Shown: in pieces, positions 27,717 through 38,311 of the stretch | How the letters are laid out: the number at the start of each line of letters is the position of its first letter | How positions within the stretch are numbered: the stretch's first letter is position 1 | Assembly (NCBI RefSeq): GCF_003202915.1 | Contig: NZ_QGLP01000005.1 | Coordinates: 846,721 to 910,720 of the forward strand | Direction: 5' to 3' | DNA length: 64,000 bases | From: Gilliamella apicola | GTDB lineage: Bacteria; Pseudomonadota; Gammaproteobacteria; Enterobacterales; Orbaceae | Translations under genes and position numbers: made by a program | Notes under the pieces: generated by a model | Database searches by the model: none | Told to the model about the DNA's origin: nothing | The model's input: the letters and a program-made list of their open reading frames with translations, nothing else

Positions 27717-28689
27717 AATGAAATTAGGTAAAACTGGACTTGATATATCAAGAATTGGCTTAGGAACATGGGCAATTGGTGGCGGTCCCGCTTTTGGCAA
27801 TCAAGATAATAAACAAGTTTCAATAGAAACAATTAGATATGCACTTGAAAAAAATATAAATTTTTTAGATACCGCTCCGGCTTATAATTTTGGCAATAGT
27901 GAGGCAATTGTTGGCGAAGCAATTAAAGAAATACGCGACAAATACATCATTATTACCAAATGTGGTATTACATGGGAACGAGAAGGAAGTTTTTTTAATA
28001 AAGTTGGCGAACGCTCTCAATTTAAAAATTTATCAAAAGAATCAATTAGATTAGAAGTTGAGAGCAGTTTAAAACGATTACAAACTGATTATATTGATGT
28101 TTATATGACTCATTGGCAATCAGTTGAACCTTTTTTTACACCAATTTCAGAAACCGTTGCAGTGTTAAATGAATTGAAAGCAGAAGGCAAAATAAAGGCA
28201 ATCGGTGCAGCCAATGTAGATATCAACCATGTCAAAGAATATCTAAAATATGGTCAATTAGATATTGTCCAAGCAAAATACAGTGTATTAGATAGGCAAG
28301 TTGAGAAAGAGCTGTTACCTTTGTGTAAGGAACATGATATTACTCTACAAGCTTATTCCCCTTTAGAAATGGGCATTTTAACTGGTGCCATTGAAAAAGA
28401 TTATATTGCCCCTAAAGGTACAGCAAGATTTGGAAAAAAGTGGTTTGAACCTAAAAATCTATCTAATGCTATTGATATGATGAATAAATGGAAACCATTA
28501 TGTGAAAAATATCACTGTAGTATCGCCAATCTTGCTATCGCTTGGATACTTGCGCAAGGTGATAATATTAATGTGCTTAGTGGTTCCACCACTAAAGCTG
28601 AATTAGATGAAAACAGCAAAGCGACAGATATAAACTTATCTGAACAAGATAAAAATTATATTAGAAAACTAGCCGAAGATATTTCATAA
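27709..28689 (+). CDS. Aldo/keto reductase
   Basis: NAD(P)H-dependent (beta/alpha)8-barrel oxidoreductase. The 326 residues begin MKLGKTGLDISRIGLGTWAIGG and carry the catalytic tetrad in context: NFLDTAPAYNFGNSE (Asp and Tyr), IIITKCG (Lys) and YMTHWQ (His). The C-terminal NVLSGSTTKAELDENSKA is the cofactor-binding end. A GTG start at 27709 with GGGAGAG upstream overlaps the kinase gene; an ATG three codons later is possible. Being last in the operon it could reduce the aldehyde released by aldol cleavage or isomerise the starting sugar; this is inference. Confidence 0.88.
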   Translation: MNKMKLGKTGLDISRIGLGTWAIGGGPAFGNQDNKQVSIETIRYALEKNINFLDTAPAYNFGNSEAIVGEAIKEIRDKYIIITKCGITWEREGSFFNKVGERSQFKNLSKESIRLEVESSLKRLQTDYIDVYMTHWQSVEPFFTPISETVAVLNELKAEGKIKAIGAANVDINHVKEYLKYGQLDIVQAKYSVLDRQVEKELLPLCKEHDITLQAYSPLEMGILTGAIEKDYIAPKGTARFGKKWFEPKNLSNAIDMMNKWKPLCEKYHCSIANLAIAWILAQGDNINVLSGSTTKAELDENSKATDINLSEQDKNYIRKLAEDIS

Positions 28690-28716
28690 AAATAAGGCTC
28701 ATTCAGCTGACTAATA

Positions 28717-28756
28717 AACCTACTAAGTTAAGATAATCAAATTAATTTAGTAGGTT
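28717..28756. terminator. Possible bidirectional hairpin between convergent genes
   Basis: AACCTACTAA (28717-28726) and TTAGTAGGTT (28747-28756) form a perfect 10-bp stem with a 20-base loop between the aldo/keto reductase and the DeoR-type gene, which converge here. No strong T-tract follows, so termination is only likely. Confidence 0.45.
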
Positions 28757-28830
28757 ATATGGATAGTTATTTACCATAAGTTAAAACAGAAAATAACGCT
28801 ATTTGCTCTCTAACTTATCAAACTCAATAA

Positions 28831-29589
28831 TTAATATATTAACTCTATCTGGTTAGTTTTGAGATAAGTAATCCACTCTTTACTCGGCTCTTTATCCGTA
28901 ATAATGGTGGTAATATTAGATAGATTGGTTAAATGAACAAATGCTTTTTTGTTAAATTTTGATGAATCTGCAAGTAGTATCACTTCTGTAGCTTGCGAGA
29001 TCATGCGCATTTTTAATTTAGCTTCATCTTCGTTGGAATCGGTAATACCTGTAGCTATATCTAATCCTTTACAACTAATAACGGCGGTATCTACATTATA
29101 GTTGCAAATCGATTGCTCAGCTAATGTGCCTTGTAGTGAAAGTGATTGCTTATTAAACATACCGCCAGTAGACAAAATATTCACCGATGACAGCATAAGT
29201 TCGCGTAATGCTTCAGTCGAATTAGTAACAATAGTCAAATCATTGCGATCTTTTAATAATTTTAAGGTTTCCATTACGGTCGAACTAGAATCAGCCGATA
29301 TGGTCGACCTGTTTTTAAGCAGTTGTACAGTTTTAATTGCGATATTCTGTTTTTGCTCAAAATTTTTTTCAGCTCTTTTATAGAACGGGATATTGGATAC
29401 AATCTCTTCCCCATTAAATACTGCACCGCCATAAGTTCTAGTCGCAAAATTTTCAGCTTCAAGTTTTTCTAAATCTCTTCTTATTGTCTCTTCGGTGACT
29501 GAAAACTTTTGGCTTAAATCAGACACTAATACTTTTTTGTCATTAAGTAATAATTGCCTAATAGTTGCTAATCGATTTGTTCCTTTCAT
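28831..29589 (-). CDS. DeoR/GlpR-family transcriptional regulator
   Basis: About 252 residues. The N-terminal winged helix has the family signature (VSDLSQKFSVTEETIRRDL then LEAENFATRTYGGAV, about 22-58). The rest is a DeoR sensor domain (RSTISADSSSTVMETLKLL, IVTNS, STGGMFNKQSLSLQG, DEAKLKMRMI, LLADSSKF) that binds phosphorylated sugars. The ATG at 29589 is chosen since it starts the HTH domain; an upstream start would add 14 residues. It lies between the two halves of the polyol island, convergent with the dehydrogenase-kinase-reductase operon and in the same direction as the aldolase operon, and is the likely repressor of both, released by a sugar phosphate. Confidence 0.88.
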   Translation of the reverse strand: MKGTNRLATIRQLLLNDKKVLVSDLSQKFSVTEETIRRDLEKLEAENFATRTYGGAVFNGEEIVSNIPFYKRAEKNFEQKQNIAIKTVQLLKNRSTISADSSSTVMETLKLLKDRNDLTIVTNSTEALRELMLSSVNILSTGGMFNKQSLSLQGTLAEQSICNYNVDTAVISCKGLDIATGITDSNEDEAKLKMRMISQATEVILLADSSKFNKKAFVHLTNLSNITTIITDKEPSKEWITYLKTNQIELIY

Positions 29590-29706
29590 AGTATTTAGCT
29601 CTGAATTTTGGATTTCATTGCATAATATCATATTTTTTTGCAGAAAAAAAAGTTACTTCTACAACGTTATTCTGTGAAAAAAATAAATAAATTCATTTTT
29701 TAAATC

Positions 29707-29740
29707 AAAAACTATAGAAACTAACACTTCTATAGTTTTT
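29707..29740 (-). terminator. Strong intrinsic terminator after the aldolase operon
   Basis: AAAAACTATAGAA (29707-29719) and TTCTATAGTTTTT (29728-29740) form a perfect 13-bp stem with an 8-base loop and A/T tracts on both sides. It can stop transcripts leaving the aldolase gene leftwards and could work in both directions. Confidence 0.85.
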
Positions 29741-29753
29741 GGGTGGTTAGCCA

Positions 29754-30593
29754 TTATTGCGGGCTTTTGCCTTCAGCACCAAATAGTGTGATTTTTTCAA
29801 TCGCTCTATTTTTTACTGCGGCTCGAACACTTCTTTCAAGCTCAAGGAAGGATGCATTAACATTTTTTCGAATCGCATCCATAGCAGCCAAACAAAGTTC
29901 CGTATGAATATTGATTTTCGAAATACCTAAAGATATTGAAGTTTTGATATCATGATCGGCAATCCCTGATGCGCCATGAAGAACAATTGGAATATCAACA
30001 GCATTTCTTACTTTTTCAAGAACATCAAAAGCAATTTTAGGTTCTGAAGAATAAACACCATGCACATTACCAATAGCTACCGCCAAAGAATCACACTGTG
30101 TTCTATCAACAAATTCTGCCGCTTGTGAAGGCTCAGTATAATGATAGCCCGATAACGCTTCTTCATAAATAGTTTCATTCCCCACATGCCCTAATTCAGC
30201 TTCAACAGGTACACCTAACGGATGAAAATAATCAACAACTTCTTTGGTAAGTTTAATATTCTCTTCAAATGGACAAGCAGAAGCATCTCGCATAACCGAA
30301 TTCATACCATAATTATAGGCATTTTGAACAATCTCCATACTTCGTCCATGATCCCAATGAGTGATAACTGGAACAGAGGCATTTTTAGCCATCGAAACCA
30401 TCATTGGTGCGAACTCTTCAAATATAGTATTACCGATAAAACCGGTACCAAAAGAGATAATAATTGGCGCTTTAGTTTCTTCAGCGGCATCAATAACGCC
30501 CATTAACATTTCGGCATTCCATACATTAAAATGTGGAATAGCAAAACCGTTCTTTTGTGCAAATTCTTCCCAATATTTTATATTTGCTAACAT
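29754..30593 (-). CDS. Class II aldolase of the polyol island (fructose-bisphosphate aldolase family)
   Basis: Zinc-dependent aldolase of 279 residues with HWDHGRSMEI (catalytic Asp and zinc His), SVMRDASACPFEENI, VEAELGHVGNE (zinc Glu), AIGNVHGVYSSEP (zinc His), VLHGASGI (zinc His) and INIHTEL. It is divergent from the aldolase at 3397-4254 and shares only the family motifs. It lies 17 bases downstream of a broken dehydrogenase gene and the MFS gene, and is presumably the cleavage enzyme for the ketose phosphate made by the PfkB kinase of the neighbouring operon. Substrate is inferred, not shown. Confidence 0.9.
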   Translation of the reverse strand: MLANIKYWEEFAQKNGFAIPHFNVWNAEMLMGVIDAAEETKAPIIISFGTGFIGNTIFEEFAPMMVSMAKNASVPVITHWDHGRSMEIVQNAYNYGMNSVMRDASACPFEENIKLTKEVVDYFHPLGVPVEAELGHVGNETIYEEALSGYHYTEPSQAAEFVDRTQCDSLAVAIGNVHGVYSSEPKIAFDVLEKVRNAVDIPIVLHGASGIADHDIKTSISLGISKINIHTELCLAAMDAIRKNVNASFLELERSVRAAVKNRAIEKITLFGAEGKSPQ

Positions 30594-30610
30594 GTCATCT
30601 CCTATTCGTT

Positions 30611-31686
30611 TTAGTCATTAAAGTCATATGTCAAAATGACTTTAATCGCTTCTTTGTTTGCCATTAACTCAAAACCTTTTTCCCATTCAGATAATCCAAA
30701 TCTGTGGGTTATCATTGGTTTAACTTTAATTTTTCCATCTGCTAATAATCTAATAGCGTTACGCCAGGTGGTTGAGTCATAAGCCATATGTCCAATAATA
30801 CTTATTGCCCATGACGTAATATCATTAATTGGATAATTAAAAGGTTTGAAACCCATACCGATTCGAACCACCTCACCATTCGGTCTAAGCATATCAATTG
30901 ACTGTTTAAGTGCGATATTGGCGCCTGAACACTCCAATACTAGACCTAAATTATCTACGCCACATATTTCCTGACATCGTTTTACAACATCTTCTTTAGA
31001 ACCATTGACTAAATGCGTGGCACCAAGTTGTTTAGCTACTGCAAAACGTTTCTTGGTATCTTCTTCAAGCCCGACCATGACAATATTTACCGCTCCCATT
31101 AGCTTTGCCATCTGCACAGAAAACAATCCCAAAGGACCAGTACCAATAACCACCACATCGTTGCCCGGTAAAAAACTTGAACGTTGAGCAATTGCTTTAT
31201 AAGCATTGCAGATTGGGTCAAGAACACAGGCTTCTTCATAATCTAAATTTTCAGGGATTTCCCAAATTGCATGTTTATGAATTCTTAGAATTTCACCGGG
31301 GATTAAACAATATTTTGAAAACCCACCTCCCCAACGGTTATTATCAAGACCAAGATTTACTTTTTCTTTGCAGGTTAAAAAATCGCCCTTATCACAAGCC
31401 GGACATTTACCACAAACATGCCCAGAGTTATCTGAGACAATCCTCTGCCCAACATGCCAATCAGTCACTTTGCTACCAACTTTGACGATTTTCCAGCAAA
31501 TTCATGACCTCTGATGGAATTAAATTCATCAGAACCATTTTCAACACGAAAATGTTTCATATCAGCACCACAAATAGCCGCGGCTTTAACTTCAATGACA
31601 ATATCTTCATCACCACAAACCGGCTCAGGAACATCAATTAAACGATATCCACCAAACTCTTTTCCATATCTTGTTAACGCTTTCAT
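30611..31686 (-). pseudogene. Zinc-dependent alcohol/polyol dehydrogenase broken by a one-base frameshift
   Basis: Two minus-strand frames together make one medium-chain dehydrogenase of about 358 residues. The first part (31686 to about 31490) has MKALTRYGKEFGGYRL, AAAICGADMKHF and SIRGHEFAGK (catalytic zinc site). The second (from about 31490 to 30611) continues IVKVGSKVTDWHVGQRIV, the structural zinc site CGKCPACDKGDFLTC and the Rossmann loop VVIGTGPLGLFSVQMA. The frames join if the run of four A residues on the coding strand (31489-31492) had one more A. All catalytic motifs are otherwise intact, so this is a recent break, a reversible slippage site or a sequencing error. Confidence 0.85.
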
Positions 31687-31701
31687 AATTCACTCTCCAA
31701 A

Positions 31702-33078
31702 TTAACTCTCTTTTTTAACAATATTACCAATATCCTCAACGGATGCGCTCCTCGTCTCAATACCAACAATGGCAATGATTAACGCGGTAGCAATAGCCAC
31801 GCCACCAAGCAGTAAGAACACGCCAACAACGCCTGAAGTATTTAAAAAATAGGCCACACCATATGGTGCTATGATGCCACTGACTCGCCCGACAGCATTG
31901 GCAAGTCCTGCACCACGCATTTTTGCTGCTGTTGGCCATATTTCTGGCACATAAACAGCTGATGCATAACAAACATACATATAAACAAAGGTAATTAAGA
32001 AAAATCCCAAGATAGATATTGTGGTCATATCGCTTTGTAATGAATATATATAGCCTAAGACAGCAATAATAATTAATAGACCAATCCCCATGATTTTTCT
32101 TGGAATTTTGTCAATAATGAACATCGCAATAAATATGCCGATTGGTGCACCAAACATACTCATCGTATTTAATAAAACTGAATCTTTTAAATTGATACCT
32201 TGTTTCAAGAAGATGGTTGGTAGCCAATTAATTAGGGTGTACTGCACGACATTCATTGCGATAAGAACAAATGATCCTAAAATGACACGTTTTAATAATT
32301 CCCCTTGAAACAGTTGTGAATAGGAGATATTGGTTTCTTTAGCATTATCCAGTTTCTCATATGGCGGTAATGGTTTACCTGTTTCGGCAACAACACGTTT
32401 TTCAATATCTGAAACTATTTTTTCAGCTTCGGCATATCTACCTTGAGATTCAAGCCATCGAGGCGATTCAGGAAAATGACGATAGGTAACCCAAAAGAGT
32501 ATAGTCGATAATAAAGCGGGAACTAAAAGCTGTATACGCCAATTCATTTCCGGGGCGATAGCCGGAGTAATAGCCATAGCAATCAATGAACAAACAGGAT
32601 AAGACCAATTGCCTATAAACGAAGCACGAGCAGACCATGTTCCCCTTGTTTTACTAGGAACATATTCAGTAAAACCGGCAAATAATGTTACTAGTAAGGC
32701 ACCTAGGGCAAATCCCATAACAAATCGACAGGCAATTAAGAACGTCATATTAGGTGACATAGCACCAATAACCATCGAAATAATATGGATAAAAACAAAA
32801 AGCAGGTAGCTTTTTCTTCTGCCAATCCTATCGCCAATAATCCCGCCAATAAAAGCACCAAAAAACATACCAGCTGTAGTTAGCGACGAAAAGATCGCGG
32901 TAATGTTATTGTTCGTCCAACCAATTTCTTGCAATTGGGCGAGCATTAAACCACCAATTGCATTACTCCAACTAACCAACAAACCAAAAGCGACTAAACC
33001 AAAAATTTTCCATTGATTTTTGCTTGTTGGTAACCTATCTAATCTTGCCCCACAATAGGGTTTTGTTATCTCATTCAT
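31702..33078 (-). CDS. MFS transporter (sugar or organic acid:H+ symporter), island gene 1
   Basis: About 458 residues with roughly twelve membrane segments and a central cytoplasmic loop. The MFS signature is between segments 2 and 3 (GGIIGDRIGRRKSYLL), and HFPESPRWLESQGRYAEAE marks the loop after segment 6, as in sugar-porter and AAHS families. The ATG at 33078 is chosen with GGAAG upstream; a TTG three codons earlier is less likely. It lies 15 bases upstream of the broken dehydrogenase and heads the minus-strand operon with the aldolase, so it probably imports the polyol or sugar the island consumes. Divergent from a second MFS gene at 33560. Confidence 0.85.
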   Translation of the reverse strand: MNEITKPYCGARLDRLPTSKNQWKIFGLVAFGLLVSWSNAIGGLMLAQLQEIGWTNNNITAIFSSLTTAGMFFGAFIGGIIGDRIGRRKSYLLFVFIHIISMVIGAMSPNMTFLIACRFVMGFALGALLVTLFAGFTEYVPSKTRGTWSARASFIGNWSYPVCSLIAMAITPAIAPEMNWRIQLLVPALLSTILFWVTYRHFPESPRWLESQGRYAEAEKIVSDIEKRVVAETGKPLPPYEKLDNAKETNISYSQLFQGELLKRVILGSFVLIAMNVVQYTLINWLPTIFLKQGINLKDSVLLNTMSMFGAPIGIFIAMFIIDKIPRKIMGIGLLIIIAVLGYIYSLQSDMTTISILGFFLITFVYMYVCYASAVYVPEIWPTAAKMRGAGLANAVGRVSGIIAPYGVAYFLNTSGVVGVFLLLGGVAIATALIIAIVGIETRSASVEDIGNIVKKES

Positions 33079-33087
33079 TGCTTCCAA

Positions 33088-33559
33088 CCTTATTCAATTA
33101 AGCCAAACAACCAAGCGATTAATTATTAATTAACAATCACCTTTTTTTGAAAACAGACAAAATATGACACCATTGTTTTTTAAAGTCAACATAAATTCTT
33201 TTATACAAAGATTTCATGTTGGGTTGTGATGTTGTTATTTTTGAATAAACGAATTGAATAAAATTTAATTATAATCATTATATTATGTAAATAATTAAAA
33301 ATTAAAAAACCATATGTATTGATATACCTCACCAATAACATTCTGCAAATTTTGTGAAATGGCGCACATAAAAAAGATTTTTTGTTTGAATTAATCATTT
33401 TTTCTTGGAATATTACATTATTATTTTGATTAATCATTAGGGATATTAATGATTACTTAATATTTATTGCTATGAGTGAAGCGAATTAGCAAAAGCATAG
33501 AAAAATTGACAGTTGCAATAGAGTTTTATCTTTTAAAAATTAAATGATTAGGAGCAATA
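33088..33559. other. Divergent intergenic region between two MFS genes
   Basis: About 470 bases of very AT-rich DNA that must carry promoters for both MFS genes. A weak open frame on the minus strand (33201-33437) has a composition typical of translated intergenic DNA and is not accepted. No clear operator or RNA gene is seen. Confidence 0.4.
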
Positions 33560-34876
33560 ATGAGTAATTTAGCAGCACGACTTGATCGACTCCCGATCAG
33601 TTCTTTTCATCGAAATTTACTGATTATTATTGGTGGAGGAATGTTTTTTGACGGTTTTGATAATTATCTGGCTAATTCGGTTTTAAGTATTTTAATTGAG
33701 GAAAACTGGTCTACATTACATTTAAATGCCTGTTTTTTATCTGGAACATCATTAGGCATGTTACTCGGCTCAATTATGGCTGGATACCTTGGTGATAAAC
33801 ATGGCCGAAAATCTACCTATCAAATTAATTTGCTAATATTTGGTTTTGCATCAATTGCCTGTGCTTTGACACCTGATATGTACTGGTTAATTTTCTTTAG
33901 ATTTTTAACTGGTATTGGATTAGGTGCTGAAATTGTTGTCGGTTATGGTTTACTGAGTGAATTTATCCCGCCTTCCCACCGTGGTCGTTGGGGAGCTCTC
34001 ATGTCATTTATTGGTCAATTTGGTCTATTTTTTGTTACCTTTACTAGCTGGCTAATCATTCCATTAGCCGGCTGGCGAACAATGTTTGTGATTGCTGGTC
34101 TTGGTGGATTATTAGTATATATAGCTCGCAAGCAACTACCTGAATCACCTCGATGGTTAAGTAGAAAAGGACGAAAACAAGAAGCGGAAATCATTGTCAG
34201 TAATATTGAAAATAAGTATTACCAAGGTAATTTACCGACACCCAATACTGATAACCACTCAAATTTATATATTAAACCTAAAATTAGTGTTTTTGAGCCA
34301 CGTTTTCGTAAACGAATATTTTTAGGGTCACTAATGATGGTAGTACAGAGTATTTCTATTTATGGTTTTGTCGCTTGGCTACCGTCCTTAATGGTAAGTC
34401 AAGGAATATCGGCTAATCTATCACTAACTATCACTGTACTTATGACCTTAGGGGGACCAACCGGAGCAGTTTTTGCCTATTGCTTAACAGACAAAATAGG
34501 ACGAAAACCGGCAATAATCTTAGGTTCCTTACTTGCAGCATTATCAGGGATTTTATACGCACTTAGTTCATCACAATTATATGCCACACTTTGTGGTTTT
34601 GTTACCTTTTCGTTAATCTATTATTTGGTTTCGGTAATCCAAGCCGGTTATATCCCTGAACTTTTTCCAACCGATGTTAGAATGCGGTTATCGGCAATTT
34701 GCGTCATCTGTGGTCGTATATCCTCAATTATCATGCCATTCTTTGTCGTCTTGTTGTATAACTATGGCGGTATATTAATGGTAACCTCGTTGATCGCTAT
34801 TTTGTTATGCATACAAGCTATAGCCGTCTATAGTTTGGGTATTGAGACCTATAACAAAAGCCTGGAGTCAATTTAG
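33560..34876 (+). CDS. MFS transporter (sugar porter-like), island gene 2
   Basis: 438 residues, about twelve membrane segments. The signature GYLGDKHGRKSTYQI lies between segments 2 and 3, LTGIGLGAEIVVGYGLLSEFIPPSHRGRWG in segments 4-5, LPESPRWLSRKGRKQEAE after segment 6 and LTDKIGRKPAI in the second half, a pattern of the SP/AAHS-type symporters. It shares the domain plan and the N-terminal ARLDRLP motif with the divergent MFS gene at 31702-33078, so the two may be old paralogues with different substrates. AGGAGC lies upstream of the ATG. It belongs to the polyol island by position, though it is transcribed alone. Confidence 0.86.
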   Translation: MSNLAARLDRLPISSFHRNLLIIIGGGMFFDGFDNYLANSVLSILIEENWSTLHLNACFLSGTSLGMLLGSIMAGYLGDKHGRKSTYQINLLIFGFASIACALTPDMYWLIFFRFLTGIGLGAEIVVGYGLLSEFIPPSHRGRWGALMSFIGQFGLFFVTFTSWLIIPLAGWRTMFVIAGLGGLLVYIARKQLPESPRWLSRKGRKQEAEIIVSNIENKYYQGNLPTPNTDNHSNLYIKPKISVFEPRFRKRIFLGSLMMVVQSISIYGFVAWLPSLMVSQGISANLSLTITVLMTLGGPTGAVFAYCLTDKIGRKPAIILGSLLAALSGILYALSSSQLYATLCGFVTFSLIYYLVSVIQAGYIPELFPTDVRMRLSAICVICGRISSIIMPFFVVLLYNYGGILMVTSLIAILLCIQAIAVYSLGIETYNKSLESI

Positions 34877-35015
34877 TAATAAAATTTCGGCGCAAAGATT
34901 AGCGGTATAGATAATCGTAAAACTTTTTTTAGGATAAAAATTAACAATTTCGGGGTGATTTCGTGGAAAACTTTGATTATAGTATTAGCCTTATTTAACC
35001 AGACCGGAACTGATT

Positions 35016-36398
35016 ATGGCAATTTCACCTCCAAAGCGCAGTGCTATTATTTTGGCGGCAGGAAAAGGCACACGGATGTATTCCAACCTACCTAAAGTTT
35101 TACATAAAATCGGCGGTAAACCGATGTTACAACATGTTATTGATACCGTTCAACAACTTAATACCGATCGCATCAATATTGTTTATGGTCATGGCAAAAG
35201 CGAGCTGGAACAATCGCTACAAGATCAACCTGTACAACTGGTTTATCAAGCTAAACAGTTGGGTACAGGACATGCTGTTCAACAAGCTATTCCTTTTATT
35301 GAAGATGATGAAGATATCTTAATTTTATATGGTGATACACCTCTTATCTCAATTGAAACCTTGCAAAATCTCATCGCCAGTAAACCGCAAGAAGGTATTG
35401 CCTTATTGACGGTGATTTTAGATGATCCAACTGGCTATGGTCGAATCGAACGTAAAGACGGTAAAGTGGTCGCTATTGTTGAACAAAAAGATGCCAATGC
35501 TGAACAGCAAAAAATTACTGAAATTAATACTGGTATCATGCTGGTAACTGGTAAATTACTTAAACAGTGGCTATCGCGCTTAACCAATAACAACGCGCAA
35601 AAAGAGTTCTATTTAACCGATATTATCGCCTTTGCTCACCAAGATGGTTATGAAATTTTGACTTCACAGCCAATAAAACAATTCGAAGTCGAAGGTGTTA
35701 ACAACCGCTTGCAGTTAGCAACCTTAGAGCGCCATTATCAACAGCATCAAGCCGAGCAACTTTTACTTGCTGGCGTTACACTACTTGACCCTGCACGCTT
35801 TGATTTACGCGGTAAGTTAACCCATGGCAAGGATGTCATAATTGATACTAATGTGATTATTCAAGGTGAGGTTAAGTTAGGAAACAATGTCTTTATCGGT
35901 GCCGGCTCTATTTTGAAAAACTGCGCCATTGCTGATAACAGCGGAATTAGTCCTTACACAGTAATTGAAGATTCAGTCATTGCCGAACACTGTACTATCG
36001 GCCCTTTTGCCCGAATACGACCAGGTAGCCAACTTGATGATCATGCGCATGTAGGTAACTTTGTCGAATTGAAAAAGGCCCATCTTGGTAAGTCCAGCAA
36101 AGCAGGACATCTAAGTTATTTAGGTGATAGTGAAATTGGTAGCAACGTCAACATTGGCGCCGGCACAATTACCTGTAACTATGATGGTGCCAACAAATTT
36201 AAAACCGTGATTGCTGATGACGTGTTTGTCGGTTCTGACAGCCAACTTATTGCACCTGTCAAAATCGGTAAAGGGGCAACCATTGCCGCGGGGACAACGG
36301 TAACCAATGATGTCAATGACAATGAACTGGTGGTTAGTCGCGTAAAACAGAGACAACTTGCTGGTTGGAAAAGACCAACTAAATTGAAAGAGGAATAA
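35016..36398 (+). CDS. glmU: Bifunctional N-acetylglucosamine-1-phosphate uridyltransferase / glucosamine-1-phosphate acetyltransferase
   Basis: Makes UDP-GlcNAc for peptidoglycan and lipopolysaccharide from glucosamine-1-phosphate, acetyl-CoA and UTP. The 460 residues have the uridyltransferase loop [20 protein letters not shown] (about 11-30), [16 protein letters not shown], the linker and a left-handed beta-helix of hexapeptide repeats (about 255-430) with the acetyl-CoA and active-site segment [13 protein letters not shown] and [10 protein letters not shown]. Length matches E. coli (456). glmS follows after 3 bases, the conserved glmUS operon. In enterobacteria glmUS mRNA is controlled by GlmZ; no such element was identified here. 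Confidence 0.97.
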   Translation: MAISPPKRSAIILAAGKGTRMYSNLPKVLHKIGGKPMLQHVIDTVQQLNTDRINIVYGHGKSELEQSLQDQPVQLVYQAKQLGTGHAVQQAIPFIEDDEDILILYGDTPLISIETLQNLIASKPQEGIALLTVILDDPTGYGRIERKDGKVVAIVEQKDANAEQQKITEINTGIMLVTGKLLKQWLSRLTNNNAQKEFYLTDIIAFAHQDGYEILTSQPIKQFEVEGVNNRLQLATLERHYQQHQAEQLLLAGVTLLDPARFDLRGKLTHGKDVIIDTNVIIQGEVKLGNNVFIGAGSILKNCAIADNSGISPYTVIEDSVIAEHCTIGPFARIRPGSQLDDHAHVGNFVELKKAHLGKSSKAGHLSYLGDSEIGSNVNIGAGTITCNYDGANKFKTVIADDVFVGSDSQLIAPVKIGKGATIAAGTTVTNDVNDNELVVSRVKQRQLAGWKRPTKLKEE

Positions 36399-36401
36399 AT
36401 A

Positions 36402-38234
36402 ATGTGTGGTATTGTCGGTGCTATCGCCAAGCGTGATGTGGCAGAAATATTATTAGAAGGGTTAAAACGATTAGAATATCGTGGTTATGATTCTGCTGGA
36501 CTGGCAATTATCTCACCTATTGGTGAGTTACAGCGAGTAAGACGTGTCGGAAAAGTAAAGGCGCTTAAAGATGCACTAGACGAGCATCCAATCAAAGGGT
36601 CAACAGGGATTGCGCATACTCGTTGGGCAACGCACGGCGAACCAGTCGAACACAATGCCCACCCACATGTATCGGGCTTTATTGCTGTTGTACATAATGG
36701 CATTATCGAAAATTTTGAGCCGCTACGTGAAAAACTCATCGCAAAAGGTTACCAATTTCGTTCAGAAACCGATACTGAAGTTATTGCTCACTTAATTCAC
36801 GATATTATTACAACCGAAGATTGCTCACTGTTCGAAGCGGTACAAAAAGCAATCCCACAATTACGCGGTGCTTATGGCACTGTGGTAATGGATACTCGCA
36901 ATCCAGACATTTTAGTCGCAGCCCGATCAGGTAGCCCATTAGTAATTGGTTGTGGTGTTGGCGAAAACTTTATTGCCTCAGATCAGCTAGCGTTATTACC
37001 GGTTACTCGGCAATTTATCTTTTTAGAAGAAGGTGATATTGCACTAGTCACCCATCGCACAGTAACCATCTTTGACAAAAATTATCAAGAAGTTGATCGT
37101 CCTTGTATTGAGTCTGACGCTAAATATGACGCTGGCAGCAAAGCCGGCTTCAACCACTACATGCAAAAAGAGATTTACGAACAACCTAATGCCATCAAAA
37201 ATACCCTTGAAGGCCGAATGGCACATGGTAAAGTGGATTTATCTGAACTTGGAGCCGATGCTGAAAATATTCTTAAACAAGTTGAACATGTGCAAATCGT
37301 CGCTTGTGGCACCGCTTATAATGCTGGTATGGTGGCTCGTTATTGGTTTGAAGCCTTGGCCGGTATTCCTTGTGACGTTGAAATCGCCTCAGAATTCCGC
37401 TATCGAAACCCCGCGCGTCGTAAAAACAGTTTATTTATCACCCTTTCACAATCAGGTGAAACGGCAGATACCCTTGCGGCATTACGCTTAGCAAAAGAGA
37501 ATAATTACCTAAGTACCCTTGCCGTCTGTAATGTAGCGGCCTCTACTCTAGTGCGTGAAGCGGATTTAGTGTTATTGACCAAAGCTGGCGTTGAAATTGG
37601 CGTTGCTTCAACTAAAGCCTTTACCACTCAATTGACGGTATTATTACTTTTAGTGGCCAAATTAGGGCGACTTAATAACATGGCCGAAATCACCGAACAA
37701 GCGATCGTCCATGCCTTGCAAACTTTACCAAACCGCATTGAACAAGTGTTAATGGCCGAACCTATAATCAAAAAACTTGCAGGCCACTTTGTCAATAAAC
37801 ACCATGCACTATTTTTAGGCCGTGGCGACGAGTACCCAATCGCCATGGAAGCGTCATTAAAATTAAAAGAGATCTCCTACATTCATGCCGAAGCTTACGC
37901 CGCTGGTGAATTAAAACATGGTCCTTTAGCGTTAATTGATGCCGATATGCCAGTGATTGTAATGGCGCCGACGAATGACTTACTTGAAAAACTTAAAGCC
38001 AATATTGAAGAAGTGCGTGCCCGTGGTGGTCAACTTTATGTGTTTGCCGAGCAAGATGCAGGTTTTGTCAGTGACGATACTATGCATATTATCAACTTAC
38101 CCCATATTGAAGAATTTACTGCGCCAATCTACTACACAGTTCCGACGCAATTACTTGCTTATCATGTCGCCCTAATTAAAGGTACCGATGTCGACCAACC
38201 ACGTAACCTAGCAAAATCGGTGACAGTGGAGTAA
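36402..38234 (+). CDS. glmS: Glutamine--fructose-6-phosphate aminotransferase (isomerizing)
   Basis: First enzyme of hexosamine synthesis, converting fructose-6-phosphate and glutamine to glucosamine-6-phosphate. The 610 residues (E. coli 609) begin [13 protein letters not shown] with Cys2 as glutaminase nucleophile after Met removal, followed by the [10 protein letters not shown] and [17 protein letters not shown] glutaminase motifs. Two SIS domains follow ([49 protein letters not shown]), ending with LAKSVTVE. It is the second gene of the glmUS operon. Confidence 0.97.
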   Translation: MCGIVGAIAKRDVAEILLEGLKRLEYRGYDSAGLAIISPIGELQRVRRVGKVKALKDALDEHPIKGSTGIAHTRWATHGEPVEHNAHPHVSGFIAVVHNGIIENFEPLREKLIAKGYQFRSETDTEVIAHLIHDIITTEDCSLFEAVQKAIPQLRGAYGTVVMDTRNPDILVAARSGSPLVIGCGVGENFIASDQLALLPVTRQFIFLEEGDIALVTHRTVTIFDKNYQEVDRPCIESDAKYDAGSKAGFNHYMQKEIYEQPNAIKNTLEGRMAHGKVDLSELGADAENILKQVEHVQIVACGTAYNAGMVARYWFEALAGIPCDVEIASEFRYRNPARRKNSLFITLSQSGETADTLAALRLAKENNYLSTLAVCNVAASTLVREADLVLLTKAGVEIGVASTKAFTTQLTVLLLLVAKLGRLNNMAEITEQAIVHALQTLPNRIEQVLMAEPIIKKLAGHFVNKHHALFLGRGDEYPIAMEASLKLKEISYIHAEAYAAGELKHGPLALIDADMPVIVMAPTNDLLEKLKANIEEVRARGGQLYVFAEQDAGFVSDDTMHIINLPHIEEFTAPIYYTVPTQLLAYHVALIKGTDVDQPRNLAKSVTVE

Positions 38235-38241
38235 TTTATTA

Positions 38242-38311
38242 GATTAAATGTGAGGACTTAATATATATAGTTATGATATCATCATCAAAATTAGAGTTCT
38301 CACATTAAATC
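38242..38311. repeat. Imperfect 17-bp inverted repeat downstream of glmS
   Basis: Arms 38242-38258 and 38295-38311 match at 15 of 17 positions (core AATGTGAGGACT against AGTTCTCACATT) around a 36-base centre. It may act as the glmS transcript end or be a tiny mobile-element remnant. A short open frame that follows (38312-38421, LDKEKEKEYRNDMNIYF) looks like a gene fragment but is not recognised. Confidence 0.45.

Noticed and set aside
33201..33437. A 78-codon minus-strand frame between the two MFS genes
   Set aside because: Low-complexity N/I/K/F-rich translation in a divergent promoter region, with no supporting signal.
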